Shown one piece after another: positions 33,100 through 45,706 of a stretch of 64,000 bases of DNA; the stretch's first letter is position 1; each line of letters starts with the position of its first letter. Below the pieces are notes generated by a model that was not told where the DNA came from, did no database searches, and was given only the letters and a program-made list of their open reading frames with translations. The position numbers and the translations under genes are program-made. The DNA is taken from the NCBI RefSeq assembly GCF_020509005.1, contig NC_063014.1:496001-560000 (forward strand), given 5' to 3'. The stretch is from Fulvia fulva (lineage: Eukaryota > Ascomycota > Dothideomycetes > Mycosphaerellales > Mycosphaerellaceae).

Positions 33100-34373
33100 C
33101 CTAGGACATAAGCTAAGGCCTACTATATAGAAAGTAGAGGCTAACAATAAACAATATAGCGTAGACGACCCTATATACGGAGGCGGAAGACTTACTAGGG
33201 GATAGCAAACACCTAGCCCGGATATATAAGAACACTATAGCATAGCTACTAGGAGCGCTAGAAGCGCTATTATACTAAATCCTGAAAACAATCTAACAAG
33301 TAATATAGAAGGTAGCCTAGAGACTAACTATATAGGCAATAGTAGTAGTAGGTAAGAATTAACCCCCTCCGAAGGCAAGTAAGGCGGTACGCCTATACAT
33401 TACTAATCCGGCGGAAAAACAAGAAATCGTAGCCCTAATAAGCAAGGAGATTATCGATAGAATCGGCTAAAAGGAGGTAGTTAGAGCGAGGGTAGAGGCA
33501 ACAGGCGTAGTGAGACTCTTTACCGTATAAGAGTCTAATAGACGAAAGCTAGAGACCTATAAGGAGTAGACTACTAAAGTCGCGAAGTCGGCACGAGTCT
33601 CCTACTAATAGTATACCGTCATCGCCTACGGGGTCCCTAGGACATTCAAGGTCGAAGACCTTCCCTACCTCTAAGTATAGAACTAGAACACCTCCCTAGG
33701 AGTACGACTAACAAAGGCGGTATAGCTATATAAGACAGTAGACCGAGAAAAGACACACTTATCGCTTATTATCTAGGTAGAGATAGCGGAACAAGCTAAC
33801 TAGATACTAGATAATAGGCTATTCTAGAACTACGAGAGAATGGACACGGAGATCTATTAGAGTAGCTATAGGGTACTACAATACTTCTAATGCTAACAGT
33901 ACGGTCATATAGCCCTAAAATACGGGGAGAAGACCCTAAGGTGTCCTTACTACGTAGGCCTACACTAGGAAAGGGAATGCCTAAAAAAGGAGAGTAGGTA
34001 TATATACTACGGCAGAAGGCACCTAGCGTATTTAAGCTAATGCCTAACTAGAATAGTAGTATAAGAACGAGCGAGACAAGTAAGGATTTCTATACTAGCT
34101 AGGTACCCCTAACGGTAGTAGGAGGGACCTACCGTATACAAGGGCTTCGAACCGAGCAAAAGGAAGAGGGTAGAAGAGACGAATAAGGGAACCTAACCGT
34201 AAACGTATCTACCTCCCGGTAGGCCTCGACACCTTAACCGGGCCGCTAACGAACTAGGCTAAATACGAATCTTTAGGGCGCCCTAGCGGCCCTAGGGCTA
34301 GCCGGACAGCGAGATATAGGCTTAGGAGATATAGTAGGTTAGCACGGAAATGGACCTTACGGATAACGAATAA
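33100..34373 (+). pseudogene. LINE-C ORF1 remnant
   Basis: Gag-like ORF1 degraded by RIP. Traces of the zinc-knuckle array remain near 33875-34060 (FQCQQYGHIA and following), in which several cysteines have become tyrosine by TGC/TGT to TAC/TAT. At 34370-34373 the sequence is ATAA where LINE-B has the stop-start ATGA, and one TpG to TpA change would produce exactly this. The reading frames on both sides fit that interpretation. The start codon is not identified. Confidence 0.7.
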
Positions 34374-37300
34374 TACTATACGACGACATTACTATCGTAT
34401 AGTATAACGTAAACAAAAGTAGGGATAAGGTCTAGCGCTACTTTCTATAAGAGCTAGACCCGCTACGGCACTACGTTATCGTGGTATAGGAACTATAGGT
34501 CAACCCCTACGAAGGACTCCTAGCCACTTGTAATAACCGGAGATACTATACTATAATCGCGGGCTAACGAGGCGTTATCCCGAGGACATATATATACGTA
34601 AGCAAGACTATAGACCTTAAGTCGTAGAAGGTTATACTACTATAGTAGGGTAACCTAGGAGACATAACATCAATCTAGATCGACACGACATAAGGCCCTA
34701 TCTAGATCTATAACGTTTATAACCCGCTACCGCGGGGTCGGACGAGTAGGGAACTAGGAACCCTCGCCTACCTAGAGCGGACCCTAAGCTAAGACATAAA
34801 GTAAGTACTCCTCGGCGACTTTAACCTCTACTACCTACGGTAGGGACTCGAATTCACTCCCCCGTACGCGTTTCTAGGGGAAAAGCTACTAGATATAACC
34901 GTACGCTACGGAATGGCCTTAGTAACACTAAAGGGAACAGAGACGTAGAAGGCCCGTATAAGTATAAGTACGATCGACCTATACTTTCTATTACGAGAAC
35001 TTAAAGAGAGACTAGTCTAATGCCGACCGAACTAGGCGCTAGAAGCCTCCTTAGACTATATCCCTATCTAAACGACGCTAGGGGTGAAGGCGATAGAGGA
35101 GCTAGTAAGCGAACTACGCCGTAACTAGAAGAAGGCACGCTAGGACGACATAAGAGGCTTCCTAATAGCGAACCTACTAAAGTATAGAGAACTCGAGACG
35201 ATAGCTTAGCTAGATTAAGTAGCGGAACAGATTACCTCGGTTATATAGTAAGTAGCGGAACAATACACGCCGTTACTCCGGCCCTTAACGTAGTAGAAGG
35301 CCTTCTAGACCCCTAAATGCTCTACGAAGGTAAGGGAGGCTAGAAGGGCAAGGCGATAGTAGACGAAGGAGTATACCTAAGAGACGTAGGAGCAATACTG
35401 CTACGCGACATAAGAGAAGAAGGCATAGATAAGACGCGATAAGCTATAGGACTAGAGAGCGACGATTAGGCTCGTTATAGAAAACCCGGAACAGATGTAG
35501 AGACTTACTAAATAGGCACGACTACCTAAAGAGTAGCAAACCCCTTACTTCCCCCTAATCGTAGACCGCGAAGGGATTGCCTAGGCTACGCCCTAGGGCA
35601 AGGCAAAAGCATTAGCCGACTATTTCTTTTCGACGTAAGTAGAGGTAGACCTTACGGATATCGACCCGAGTATATACCCGGAACCCCTAGACATAGATTA
35701 GGCGGTTAGCTCTAATATAGTAATAGGAGTTATAAGTAAGCTAAAAGGACGAAAAGCCCTAGGCCTAGATAGGATACTAAACATACTACTAAAAGAGTAT
35801 AGAGAAGAGATCGCGTCGAGCCTTATAAACCTATTTACCGCGTACCTACGGCTAGGGTATCACCCGAAGCCGTATAGAGAGTCTATAATAGTAGTGCTAC
35901 GTAAGCTATAGAAGGAAGACTATACTTAGCCCAAGTCGTATAGACTAATAGTACTTCTAAATACGATAGGGAAGGTCCTAGAAAAGATAGTAGCCTAGAG
36001 ACTTACGTAGCTTACCGAGGACAACTACGTACTCCTAGTAACACAGATAGGGGGAAGAAGCTAGCGATCGACACTAATAGTAATAGAGCTAATTACGGAG
36101 CAAATTCAGACCCTCTAGCACTACGGTAGGAACCGAGCGGCGTCCTTACTATCCCTCGACATCGTAGGGGCCTTCGATAACGTCTTATACTAAAGGCTAA
36201 TATATATCCTATAGTAGAAAGGCATCCCCTAGTAGGCAACGTCGTTCGTCTACTCCTTTCTCTAGGAACGGACGACATACCTAGTCCTAGGAAGGTATAC
36301 GTCCGACCCGGTAAAGGTAGAGACTAGAATACCTTAGGGATCTACTCTCTCCCCTATCCTGTTTCTAATATTTATGTCGGATCTAATCTCCCTACTCACC
36401 TCTCCGTAAACCTTAGTATCGGGGTTCGTAGACGATATAAACATCCTAGCCTAGTCAGACTCGATAGAAGAGAACTGTCGCCTCCTCGAAGATAGGCACA
36501 AGAAATGCGAGGAGTGGGTAAAGAAGTATAGTGCCTAGTTCGCCCCTAAAAAGTACTAACTTATACACTTTAGTCAAGCGAGAACACACTATAATATAAA
36601 GGCGGCGGTAAGAATCTAAAGCTACGAGACAAAGCTATTAGCGGAGCTACGAGTACTAGGGATCTAGCTCGACCCGAAGCTAAGCTAGAATGTATAGGTT
36701 AAGAAAGCCTAGAGTCGAGCACAAGTTAACGAAGCCTCGATAAAGAGACTTACGGTATCTATATAGGGAGTAACATTCGATAAGGTAAGAGTAATGTATA
36801 AGGCGATCGTTAGACTAGCTATACTATACGGGGCATAGATTTAGGGAACAGGAGGCGTAGGCAAGCCGATCCCGAAACGGATAGAGTAACCCCTAAATAG
36901 GATATAGGTAGGCAACCTACGTAGGGTACTAGGCGTATATAAGACAACGTTAATAAGCACGGTAGAAATGGAGACAGGAACACTACTAACCGGCTAGTAT
37001 ATCCGGGGAATAAGAATTTAATACGCGGTAAGGACGACAGGTTACCTAGTACAAACTACGATCTAGGAGGCAAAGAATAAGATAGAAAGCTACTACCGGA
37101 GAGGGGCCGGACATAGGACAAGCTAAAAAGAGGATGACTTTACTACCTTTACGGCCGTATAGACAAGTACCGAATAGCTAGTACGAAAGGAGGAGGAGCG
37201 TAGGACTCGCTAGGCCGGTAGGAGCAAGGCTAAGACCTAAAGCCTAGCGGAATAGATAGCGAGCTACCTATAGGAGCAGGACTAGAAAAGGAAGCCCCCT

Positions 37301-37774
37301 AAGACAATAGGCCCGATAGCGCTCCGAGCCTTCTAGAGACATAATTACTAGCTATATAGGGACCTAATAAGGGCCGAAGTAAGTATAGCGATCCAAATCA
37401 GGTCCGAACATATTAGATTAAGGGCCTACCTGTTTAGGAGACGCGCACTAGACATCTATAGCCCAGCCTACTAGTGTAGCTACCTATCGTAAAACCTAGA
37501 ACATATACTACTAAGATGCCCGTAGTAGGCGAGAGGTAGAGGAAATTGGAGGCACTAAGCGGGAAGGAGAGACTATAAGTCAATTATTAGGGATAAAGGT
37601 AATATTCGCCGAATCTCTCGGTAGATACTATAGTAGGGATACCTCTAGTAGTTTAGCCTCGCGAGCGAGACGGAGGAGTAAATAGACAAGAGGCGGAAGC
37701 GAGGGGGGTTGTAGATAGGGTAGTTATTAGGGCAGGCCTATAACACTAGCGTACCCCTAACAAGGGAAATTTAA
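34371..37774 (+). pseudogene. LINE-C ORF2 remnant (endonuclease-reverse transcriptase)
   Basis: Begins with a decayed QYNVNKSRDK segment. The endonuclease motifs QEP and GDFNLYY remain near 34475 and 34815, and the reverse transcriptase motifs LDIVGAFDNV (about 36155-36185) and FVDDINIL (about 36425-36450) are readable. The C-terminal knuckle is degraded. Many in-frame TAG codons stand where CAG or TGG is expected. The start ATG has become ATA. Not translatable. Confidence 0.78.
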
Positions 37775-37924
37775 GACGACAACGAGGAGGAAAAGACAGG
37801 CGGGAAGGAGGAGGGGTTTTTACTAACACGGTTTCCCCTCTATATATACAAAAACAAGATAGTATAGCTATATAGGCCAAAGGGCACTATAATAGCTTAA
37901 TGAAATATCTATCTATCTATCTAT

Positions 37925-40022
37925 ATAACGAAGAGACCGTTTAGGCTACTATATAATAGCTATCCTAGAACTAGTAAGTACCCCTATTACGTAAACATAA
38001 GATCGACGATCGTACGTCTAAAGTAGAAGATAGTATAATCTATATAAAAAACGCTTACGGAGGATATAGCTTGTTTGTCCTAGAAGTTACTAGCGTAGTA
38101 GAACTTCGTACTCTAATCACGAAACGTTTCTACGACATACCCGCGGCTAGGTATCCCGGCCGTAAAAAGACATTCGAGTTGATCAGTAGATACTACCGCT
38201 AGCTACGTATAGTATAAACGATTAAGAGATTCGTCCGTAATTATGTTATATATAGAACAACGGTTCCGTCAAATCAGTAGTATTAGGGCCTCCTTATACT
38301 ATTGCCGGTACCCTTCGGAGTATAGGAGGATATCGCTATTAACTTCGTTATAGATTTGCCCGTAAGCAAGAGCTTAACCGATAGACAAACGTATAAGAAC
38401 GTCCTTATAGTTACGGATAGGCTTACTAAGGAGAGACACCTGATCCTAGTACTATAGATAGACGCCCTATATATCGTATATATCTTTATCCGCTACATCT
38501 TCGTACGTTATAGCATTCCTAAGAGCATCGTCTCGGATCGGGGCTCCTAGGAGACGTCTACGTTCTAGAAACGAGTTTGCTCCCTACTCGGTATTTAATA
38601 ACGACTATCGACGGCCTTTTACCTAGAATCCGATAGATAGTCTAAAAACACGAATAAGGTTATAGAACGTTACCTTAGGGCCTATATTAACTACGCCTAA
38701 GATAATTAGGTTGATTAGTTACTACTTACCGAGTTTGCTACTAACAATTATATATCGGCTACTACTAGAGTATTACCCTTCTACGCTAATACCGGTCGTA
38801 ACCTAGAATTTACGGATACTAGTCTAACTACCCCTATAAAGCTTATGCCCTATAAGTAACGACTCGATATAGAATCTACGAATGCGTTTACTAAGCGTAT
38901 AAACTAGATATACGTATATCTAAGGCAAGAAATTGTGTTAGCTAAAGTATTATAAGCAGATTTTATAAACGTATATCGCTAGCTACCTCCGAATTATAAC
39001 ATCGGCGACGAAGTTTATATTAATACTACTAACTAGTCAAAAATACGCCCGTCTAAGAAGCTCGACATTAAGAACGTAGGGCCGTACGAGATCACCGTAG
39101 TACTTCCGTGTCAAAATGCTTACCGCGTTATAATACCCGATTAGTTAGGCAATCTCTATAACACTTTCTATGCCTCGCTTCTATAACTAGCTACTAATAA
39201 TCCCGAACCTAGACAGATCCTAGTACCGCCGCCTCTAATCGAGATTACCCGCGACGACGACGGCGAAACATCCGAAGAGTACTTTATAGAGGACATACTC
39301 GATAGGAAATATTTCAAGCTAAAGGGAAGACTACTAAAACACTTACTACCGAAGTAAGACGAGTATAAGTACCTAGTAAAGTAGAAAGGATACCGCGAGC
39401 CGAGCTAGGAGACACTAGAAGTATTAGTAGGAGCAGCCGCCTCTATTATAGACTTCTCTATAACTTTCCGACGAAGTCTATACCCGCCGACTTTAAGCCG
39501 CCGTACGACTAGGTACCTAATAAGGACCGAGTTACTAGTATACTACGATCTTATACTAAGTCTAGGTAGTTACCTACGGATAACGCGAGTACGTCTATAC
39601 TAGTAGTTATACCGTAAATTAATACGCCCGTGACGGCGTCTAAGCTATAAGTAAGGACGTTACGCCGCTCGATAAGACTTAATACGAGTACTAATATTGA
39701 GAGTTTAGAGGGTACTTAAGCTAGATAAGGTAGACTAGAGGATAATATAGTTTTCGTAGATGTACTACTATAGTAATAGAGCCGTCCGAGAACGAATAGT
39801 AATCTAAAGGGGGGGGGTACTATTACGGTTCACTACTACCGTAACGTCGCGCGCCTTAGCGCTTCCTTATATATCTCGCGCGCTTCGCGCTTCTCTTTCG
39901 TAGCCTTGCCGAACAACGCTTGTTTTACGGCAACCCTATACTATCGTCTTATAGATCACTACCTATAATAAGAAAGTAGTCTTTTATTTACGAGCTAACG
40001 CGTATAGCGGACGCGGACGACA
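37925..40022 (+). mobile_element. Ty3/gypsy chromovirus 3' part: integrase, chromodomain, PPT, LTR; RIPped
   Basis: The plus strand encodes a degraded integrase. An HHCC-like zinc region (38130-38260) carries the GRKKTFELI core; here His became Tyr and Cys became Tyr. A DDE integrase core follows (about 38290-38780; KSIVSDRG near 38518). A C-terminal chromodomain is recognisable at about 39350-39425: YLVK-KGY then EPS-ETLE, with both tryptophan codons changed to TAG. After it comes a polypurine tract (39806-39817, AAA plus nine G) and an LTR-like segment, 39818 to about 40022. Protease and reverse transcriptase are absent. The LTR end abuts an opposite-strand gypsy, suggesting insertion into it. 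Confidence 0.78.
39818..40022 (+). repeat. probable 3' LTR of the chromovirus fragment
   Basis: Begins directly after the polypurine tract with TACTATTACGGTTCACTACT and ends near GGACGCGGACGACA. It contains CG-rich palindromic words (GCGCGC). The start would be TG..CA-type after allowing for RIP. No second LTR is visible in the window, so the ends are inferred. Confidence 0.5.
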
Positions 40023-42800
40023 CGCTTTCTATAGTCGTGTCTTATAGTGGCCTAATCGAATTCTTCTCGATCTAATGCCCGTAGAAGGTGACTAACTTGA
40101 CTCTAATATCGTACTTCTTAGGGGAGTAGAATAGTTAAGCTTTCTTTAGGCGGTCGAAGACCTCCTTTAGGTCTTTTTCGTACTATTCCTTAGAGTCTAA
40201 GAAGACTAGGATGTCGTCGAGGTACACGACGACCTTCTTCTAAAGTAGATCTCTTAGGATCTCGTTTATTATAGACTAAAACGAGGCTAGGGCGTTTATT
40301 AGCCTAAAGGGTATAACGAGGAACTCGTACTTCCTATCCCTAGTATTAAACGTAGTCTTATACGTATCGGCTGAGTCGATTAGTAGCTACTAGTACCCTA
40401 AGACTAGGTCTAGTTTACTAAAGTATTTAGCCTTCGCGACCGTGTCTAGGTACTCCTAGATACGTAGGAGGGGGAAGCCGTTTTTAGTAGTTACGGCGTT
40501 TAGGGCGCGGTAGTCGATATATATACGCTACTAGCCGTCTAGCTTAGGGATAAAGAGGACTAGGGATCCCTAGGGTAAGGACGAGACCTTAATTAGTCCG
40601 CGATTAAGGAGCATCTAGATCTAGCGAGCCTATTCTCGAAGCTAACTAGGGTTTAGACGGTATACGGGCTAGTTAATAGGTCGAGCATTACTAGTAGGGA
40701 TAGTATAGTCGAAAGCTCTCTTCCGTAGGAGTCTAGCCGGGAGCTAAGCTCTCTAGATCTCTAGGAAGAGATTGACTAACGTCTAGAAGACCTAGTTACC
40801 TACCTACGGTAGCTAAGACTCGTCGTCTAGGTCCCCTACTATAGCTATAAGGCGTTCGTATACCTTATCTAAGCCGTGTTCCTCGAAGTCGATATTAACT
40901 AGGGTATCGTCGGGGAGTCGCCTAAGCGAGTAGAAGAGCTAGGGTCCTTCGTGTCGTATAGCGAAGTCTACTAAATATATAGTTCTAGCTCGCCTTCGTC
41001 GACCTTTAGGTCGAATACCTTAGAGTACGACCTAATCGTATAGTACCGGCTACGCCGGTCCCGTAGTCTAGTAGAGCTAGACTACTAGTTTACGTTAGGG
41101 TTAACTTCCTAGAACTACTTAAGGCCTAGGATAAGGTCAAATCCTTCTATATCGATAACTCTAGCGGGGACTATGTCCTACTAGGTACTAATCTAATATA
41201 GTAGAAGGACACCCTAAGTAGAAATAATCTCCTTACCGTTTAGGAGGACAATCCTTACTAGCGGTAAGTCCCTAAAAAGCAATCGAGGGAGTTACTTTGA
41301 TTTTCGGGCTAAGAGGTATACTTTAGAGGCTACGTAGTCTAGGGTAACCTTAGCCTAAACCTAATTAGGTCCTAGGCGGGTATCGATAGTAAAGAGCCCT
41401 CCGCCTATCGCTATTAGCCTCTCTATCGTATAGTCGACCTCCTCTTTAGTCCCCGACTCGGGTTCTTTAGATAAAGACAATGCTCTATCCTCTTCTACTT
41501 ATATCTACTAAGCCTTACCCTTAGTAGCTAGGGTCGTCCTATCCTAGTAGGATTCTCTAGGTAGGGGTATAGAGGCGTCTAATAATCCCGAGTACGTCTA
41601 CCTCGATTAAGACGTCTTAGGCTCTATTTTTTTAGCTTAGAGCAGTCGCGCGCGAAGTAGCCTGTCTTACTATAGTTATAGTATTTGTCTAAGCGCCCGG
41701 AGGGGCCTCGACGATTACCTCGCCCGCGTCTACGTCCGCCGCGGCCTCTACCGCGGCCTCTACCGCGCGCCGAGCTACCTAAGTCGCTCCGGAGAGCTAT
41801 AAAGGCTTTAGTGTCCCCGTCTACGAACTTCTTAACGGCTAATATCATTACGGCTAGCTTCTAGTCTCTTCCGCGGCTAAGATAGAGTCGCTAGTCGGCT
41901 ATAATAGCCTACTAGAAGTAGACGCGGATATTCGTATTAGTCGCTCGGAAGTTACGATTGTCTAGTTTAGCTAGTATATTAGGCTTTAGGCCGGCTAAAA
42001 ACTTGCGTAGGTAGGTAAAGTTATCTAGTAGGGGAGTTATACGGCTCCTAGTTAGCCTAAGCGACCTAATAAAGGTCCTAATACTCCTAGTTTAACGGGT
42101 AGTCTCCTACTTACGCTAGATCTACTCCTAATAGTCTAGGTCGACTATAAAGTTAGAGATCTACGTAATTATGTCGTCGAAATCGCCGTGCCTAAGATAA
42201 GGAGGCTTTAGGCGCGTTTCTTTAATAGCTTTAAACTATAACTAGTTAAAATCGCTACCGATAAAGCTACTAACGAGCTCTAGTTTCTCTAGGTCGGAAA
42301 GGCGTCGTTTAATAATCTATTTCTTATTTAGGCTAATATAGGCTCTAATAGACGATATCTAGTTAAGGCACTCGTCGTTCTAAGCGTTAGACTTTAGAAT
42401 AGGGGGATCCCCTATCCTAGGCGCCTTGCCTCTACTAGCTAGCTCGTTATATAGGCCGAAGTTATCTTCGTCTAGGTAGTCCGCCCTATCTATCTCCGCG
42501 TCGCTATTACGGTCAGGGCGGCGGTACGACCGAGTAGCTAGGGGTATAGCCTAAGTAGCCCTAAAGGTATCGTTTAGGCTAGTAGGCTAAGCCGCGTAGT
42601 TATTACCTAGGGCGCGACTATAGGCTAGGCCCTCTCCGACTAGATAAGTAGCGAAACCTTACTAATCCGGTAGGTAATAACCGCCTTAATTAGGGTGTTA
42701 GTTAGTGTCCTCTATACTAAAGGTTTAAGTAGCCCGCTCCGTTCGTAGGAGCTAAGATAAGGTTAGTAAGGTTACCTCGCTTAGCTTTAGTACTAAGGTC
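40023..42800 (-). mobile_element. Ty3/gypsy gag-protease-RT part, minus strand, RIPped
   Basis: Read on the minus strand the order is Gag (about 42500-41620), a Gly/Arg-rich linker and CCHC knuckle (74 codons still open at 41848-41624, ending YYNYSKTGYFARDCSKLKK, with two Cys changed to Tyr), a protease region (about 41450-41000), and reverse transcriptase with intact YLDDILV (YLDD at 40224-40213). The element stops shortly after the RT, precisely where the plus-strand LTR ends, so RNase H and integrase are missing here. Probably the plus-strand element inserted into it. Heavily RIPped. The 42500-42800 limit is approximate. Confidence 0.75.
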
Positions 42801-43006
42801 CGACTAAGGCGTAAGTTAGAGACTTATAGCTTAGGAGATTCACTTATAGGCTAATTTAACCTAATAGAAAGGCTAAAAGGAAGGGAAGCTACTAGATATA
42901 AGAACCTTAGCGAGTATGAATCTAAGATATAGGAAAGCTACCTAATAAAACTCTAAATATAAAGCTAAGCGCTAAGCCGGCGGTATATTCGGATAAGAAC
43001 GTTACA

Positions 43007-44492
43007 CTCTATAACTAGGTAGTTAGGCCCTTTGGGGTAACTAGGTGTATGTTGTTGCTTTAGGTAGTAGAGAGGAGTCTGTTAGCTAGGAAGTAATAGG
43101 CAGGTACAAAGTCTAATCCCTATATAGGATAGTATAAGTTGAAGTCTCCTAGTACGATGTATTAGGAGTCACTCTACAAGATGTCTAGTAGCTGTTATAG
43201 TGTGCCTAGCTAGGTACTGCTTCTAGAGCTAGGGGGTGGGTTGTATATACTATAGATGTAGATACTGCCTTGGTTAGTATTAAGTCTGACTGAGGTGATG
43301 TCTCCCCCTTCCTATTAGATTTGTTCCTAGCTATCTGTTGCCATCTCTTTACTGATGTATATGCATGTTCTAGGGGTGCCTTGTTTGGCTAGGAGTGTAT
43401 AATACCTTAGGTCGTTAGTAGTAGATGGTCTGTTAGATTTGCTGTTGATCTAAGGTTCCTGGACTGCAATAACTAGGTGTTTCTTTGGGTCCAGTGCTTG
43501 GAGAAAGCTTCTCTGGACCTTGTGCTAGCTTTTGTTAACATTGTACTAGACAGTGGTAAGATTAGGTGTCTTAATCATGACTCATCCATGCTAGTCTCCT
43601 GCTGGTCTTCTCGTGCTTCCTGCTGCTGGCTGCTATTTGGGATTGTGGTAAGGTTGAGCCTGCTTTGTGACGGGTCTCTTCCTGCAACCACAATTGATTT
43701 TGGTCTACCTATAGCAGGGTGGCCTTGGGCCTATGTGGTCTCTTCTGTTCTGCCTCTTTTCAGAGGGTTGTAGACAGTCCTTAGGGGTTCTTGGGTGATT
43801 GTCCCTGTCTGGAATCTGATAGGGGTGTTGATCCTGGCTTCTCTTGCCCTCCTCTTTGCCTCAATCCTAGCTGTGCAGTCTTGGGACCAGGAAGGGTGTT
43901 TCTTTCCACAGTATGCACATCTGGCTTCACTCTTTAGGGCTGTACAATTCTGTACTTTGTGGCTACTAGCACAGTGGGAACAAGTGTCCTTTTGGCTTGG
44001 GCATCTAGTAGAGATATGACTATACTGTTAGCACTTGAAACATTGCAGTAGTCTATAGGTGCTTCTATAGATTTCTGTGTCCATTCTTTCACATTCCTAG
44101 AAGATGCCCTTATTAAGCACGGTGTTTGCCTGTTCTACAGTGCCTATCTAGAGCACTAGAGAAGACTCTCTCTTTGTGTCCTTTGTCTTTCTGTTGACCC
44201 ATGCTGCTTTTATGATCTGTAGCCCTGGGCATACAGCCTGGTTCTGGTCCTACAGCCTCTTAAGGTCTCCTTTAATGTCAAACTTTGTGGTCATCCTATA
44301 GGCAGTAACTATATTTTGTTAGTGTGAGACCTTAGCCGTCTTGCCTAGTTTGACTATCTACTCCTTCTGTGTCTCTAGCCTCTTCCTGTCTTACTCCTAT
44401 GCTATAAACAGCTTAAGGACACCTCCCTTCTCTTTCCTAGCTCTAATAATGCCTTATATCCCAATCTTCTATATGATCTCCTTGCCTAACAG
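43007..44492 (-). mobile_element. LINE-B fragment, RIPped
   Basis: Truncated at both sides; matches LINE-B 26347-27842, i.e. the ORF1 C-terminal part and the beginning of ORF2. Differences are mainly CpA/TpG to TpA. Like LINE-B it has very few CpG, so CpG loss is a property of the family and came before RIP. It carries only one copy of the 11-bp CCTGTCTTGCT-type segment, the unbroken state of ORF1. Open stretches on the plus strand here are antisense artefacts. Confidence 0.9.
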
Positions 44493-45706
44493 TAAGGAAG
44501 GAATCGTATTTAGTAAGCTAGCTACGAGATAAGGTAACAAGTCTTAACCGCGCTTTCCTACTTATCTAGTACTACCGTATAGCCTCGTTTCGAGAGATTA
44601 GCCCGGAGCAAAAGCTTTACTCTACGCCCTCCCTCCCTATTTGCTCCTTAAGCTAATATCCACCTCTATAGGCCTAAGCCCTTTAGTGCTCTCTATTAAC
44701 CGACATACGTATCCGTCCTCTCGGGTTATATAGATAGTGTCAGCCGTCGCTACTAGTATATACTACGCCCTAGGTTTTGACGCCCTTCACGTTACCGTAG
44801 CCTATCTCTAGAAAGCGGCCGTCTATACCTCGTAGGTTTGCCCGGGGCACACACTACGCCGGGTAGCGTACTCCTTACGTTTCTACCTACTAACTAATAT
44901 AAAGTTCCTTATTACCCTACCCTTGATCCTCCCCGATTATAGAACTAATCTACTCGTATTATACGTCTTTTCCCCGTCCTAATAGCCGTCTTTTCCTTAC
45001 TTAGGCTATTGTCTTTTCCTCGTTATAATCTACGATATTAGACTAGGTATATTATGTAGCGGGATAGGTAGTGCCTTAGGCAAAACCCTCGTTCCTATAC
45101 CGGGTACTTAATAGGCCCTTATAGGCTTCGTCGCGTGTCTACCTACCTACCGTATTACCCGCTAGTAAATACTAAATTGTTTCGTAGTCCGCTCGACGCC
45201 GTCGTATAGTCCGCTTAGTTATTGTTCTATAGTCCGCTTGTCTAATATTCGTCGCTCGGCCCGCTCGGTTTACGGTCTCCGGAGGTAAAAATTCTATACT
45301 TATACTAGAGGTGTCCTATCGAGCGTATAGGCTACGGTTCCGTACCCTTCTTATACGTAGAAAGAAGAGGGACTCGCTCCTAATACGAGTATACGCTCGT
45401 CGGATAGTTTTTATACCTGTTTTACTAGTAGTCCTCTATTCGCCGCGGCTTCGCCTACGTTACGCGCCCGTCGCGCCTACGACGCTCTAGCGTAAGAATA
45501 CTTAGCTCTCTCGTAGTAAGACGAGAGGTTCGTAGCCGACACTACGTATAGGTAATTCTCGTCGTCGACTATTAGGTCTATATAGGAGTTAATAATTCTC
45601 TATTAACTAGTCTTAAAAGAAAGGACTATATAGCCCGGCTATAGGCTAAGCTACTATAAATCCCTAAAGTAGTACCTAGGGCCTATATAGTACCTAATAC
45701 TATATA
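44493..45706. other. RIPped region, unassigned
   Basis: About 1.2 kb of TpA-rich DNA between the LINE-B fragment and pogo copy 3. It contains repeated CCGCTC/CCGCTT words near 45185-45265. No family could be recognised; probably decayed transposon sequence. Confidence 0.5.

Larger units (their letters stand above)
32785..37924 (+). mobile_element. LINE-C: near full-length RIPped Tad-like LINE
   Basis: Third related LINE family. It has a 5' region of about 300 bp, decayed ORF1 (about 33100-34373), decayed ORF2 (34371 to about 37774) and an (ATCT)n tail at 37906-37924. The exact 5' end is not fixed because no clear target duplication was found. Stops are mostly TAG from CAG/TGG. The translated remnants are more like LINE-B than LINE-A (for example QSLAEQ.A and KxDIxSxR-type words). 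Clean short stretches such as GGRSQRSTL and SGFVDDINILA survive. It inserted next to the integrase part of a gypsy element. Confidence 0.82.

Noticed and set aside
36093..36278. 61-codon minus-strand frame in LINE-C
   Set aside because: Lies antisense to the RIPped reverse transcriptase region; spurious.
43477..44019. Open frames on the plus strand in the LINE-B fragment and similar ones at 26815-27357
   Set aside because: They are antisense to LINE-B ORF1/ORF2 and appear in both copies only because the sense strand is coding.
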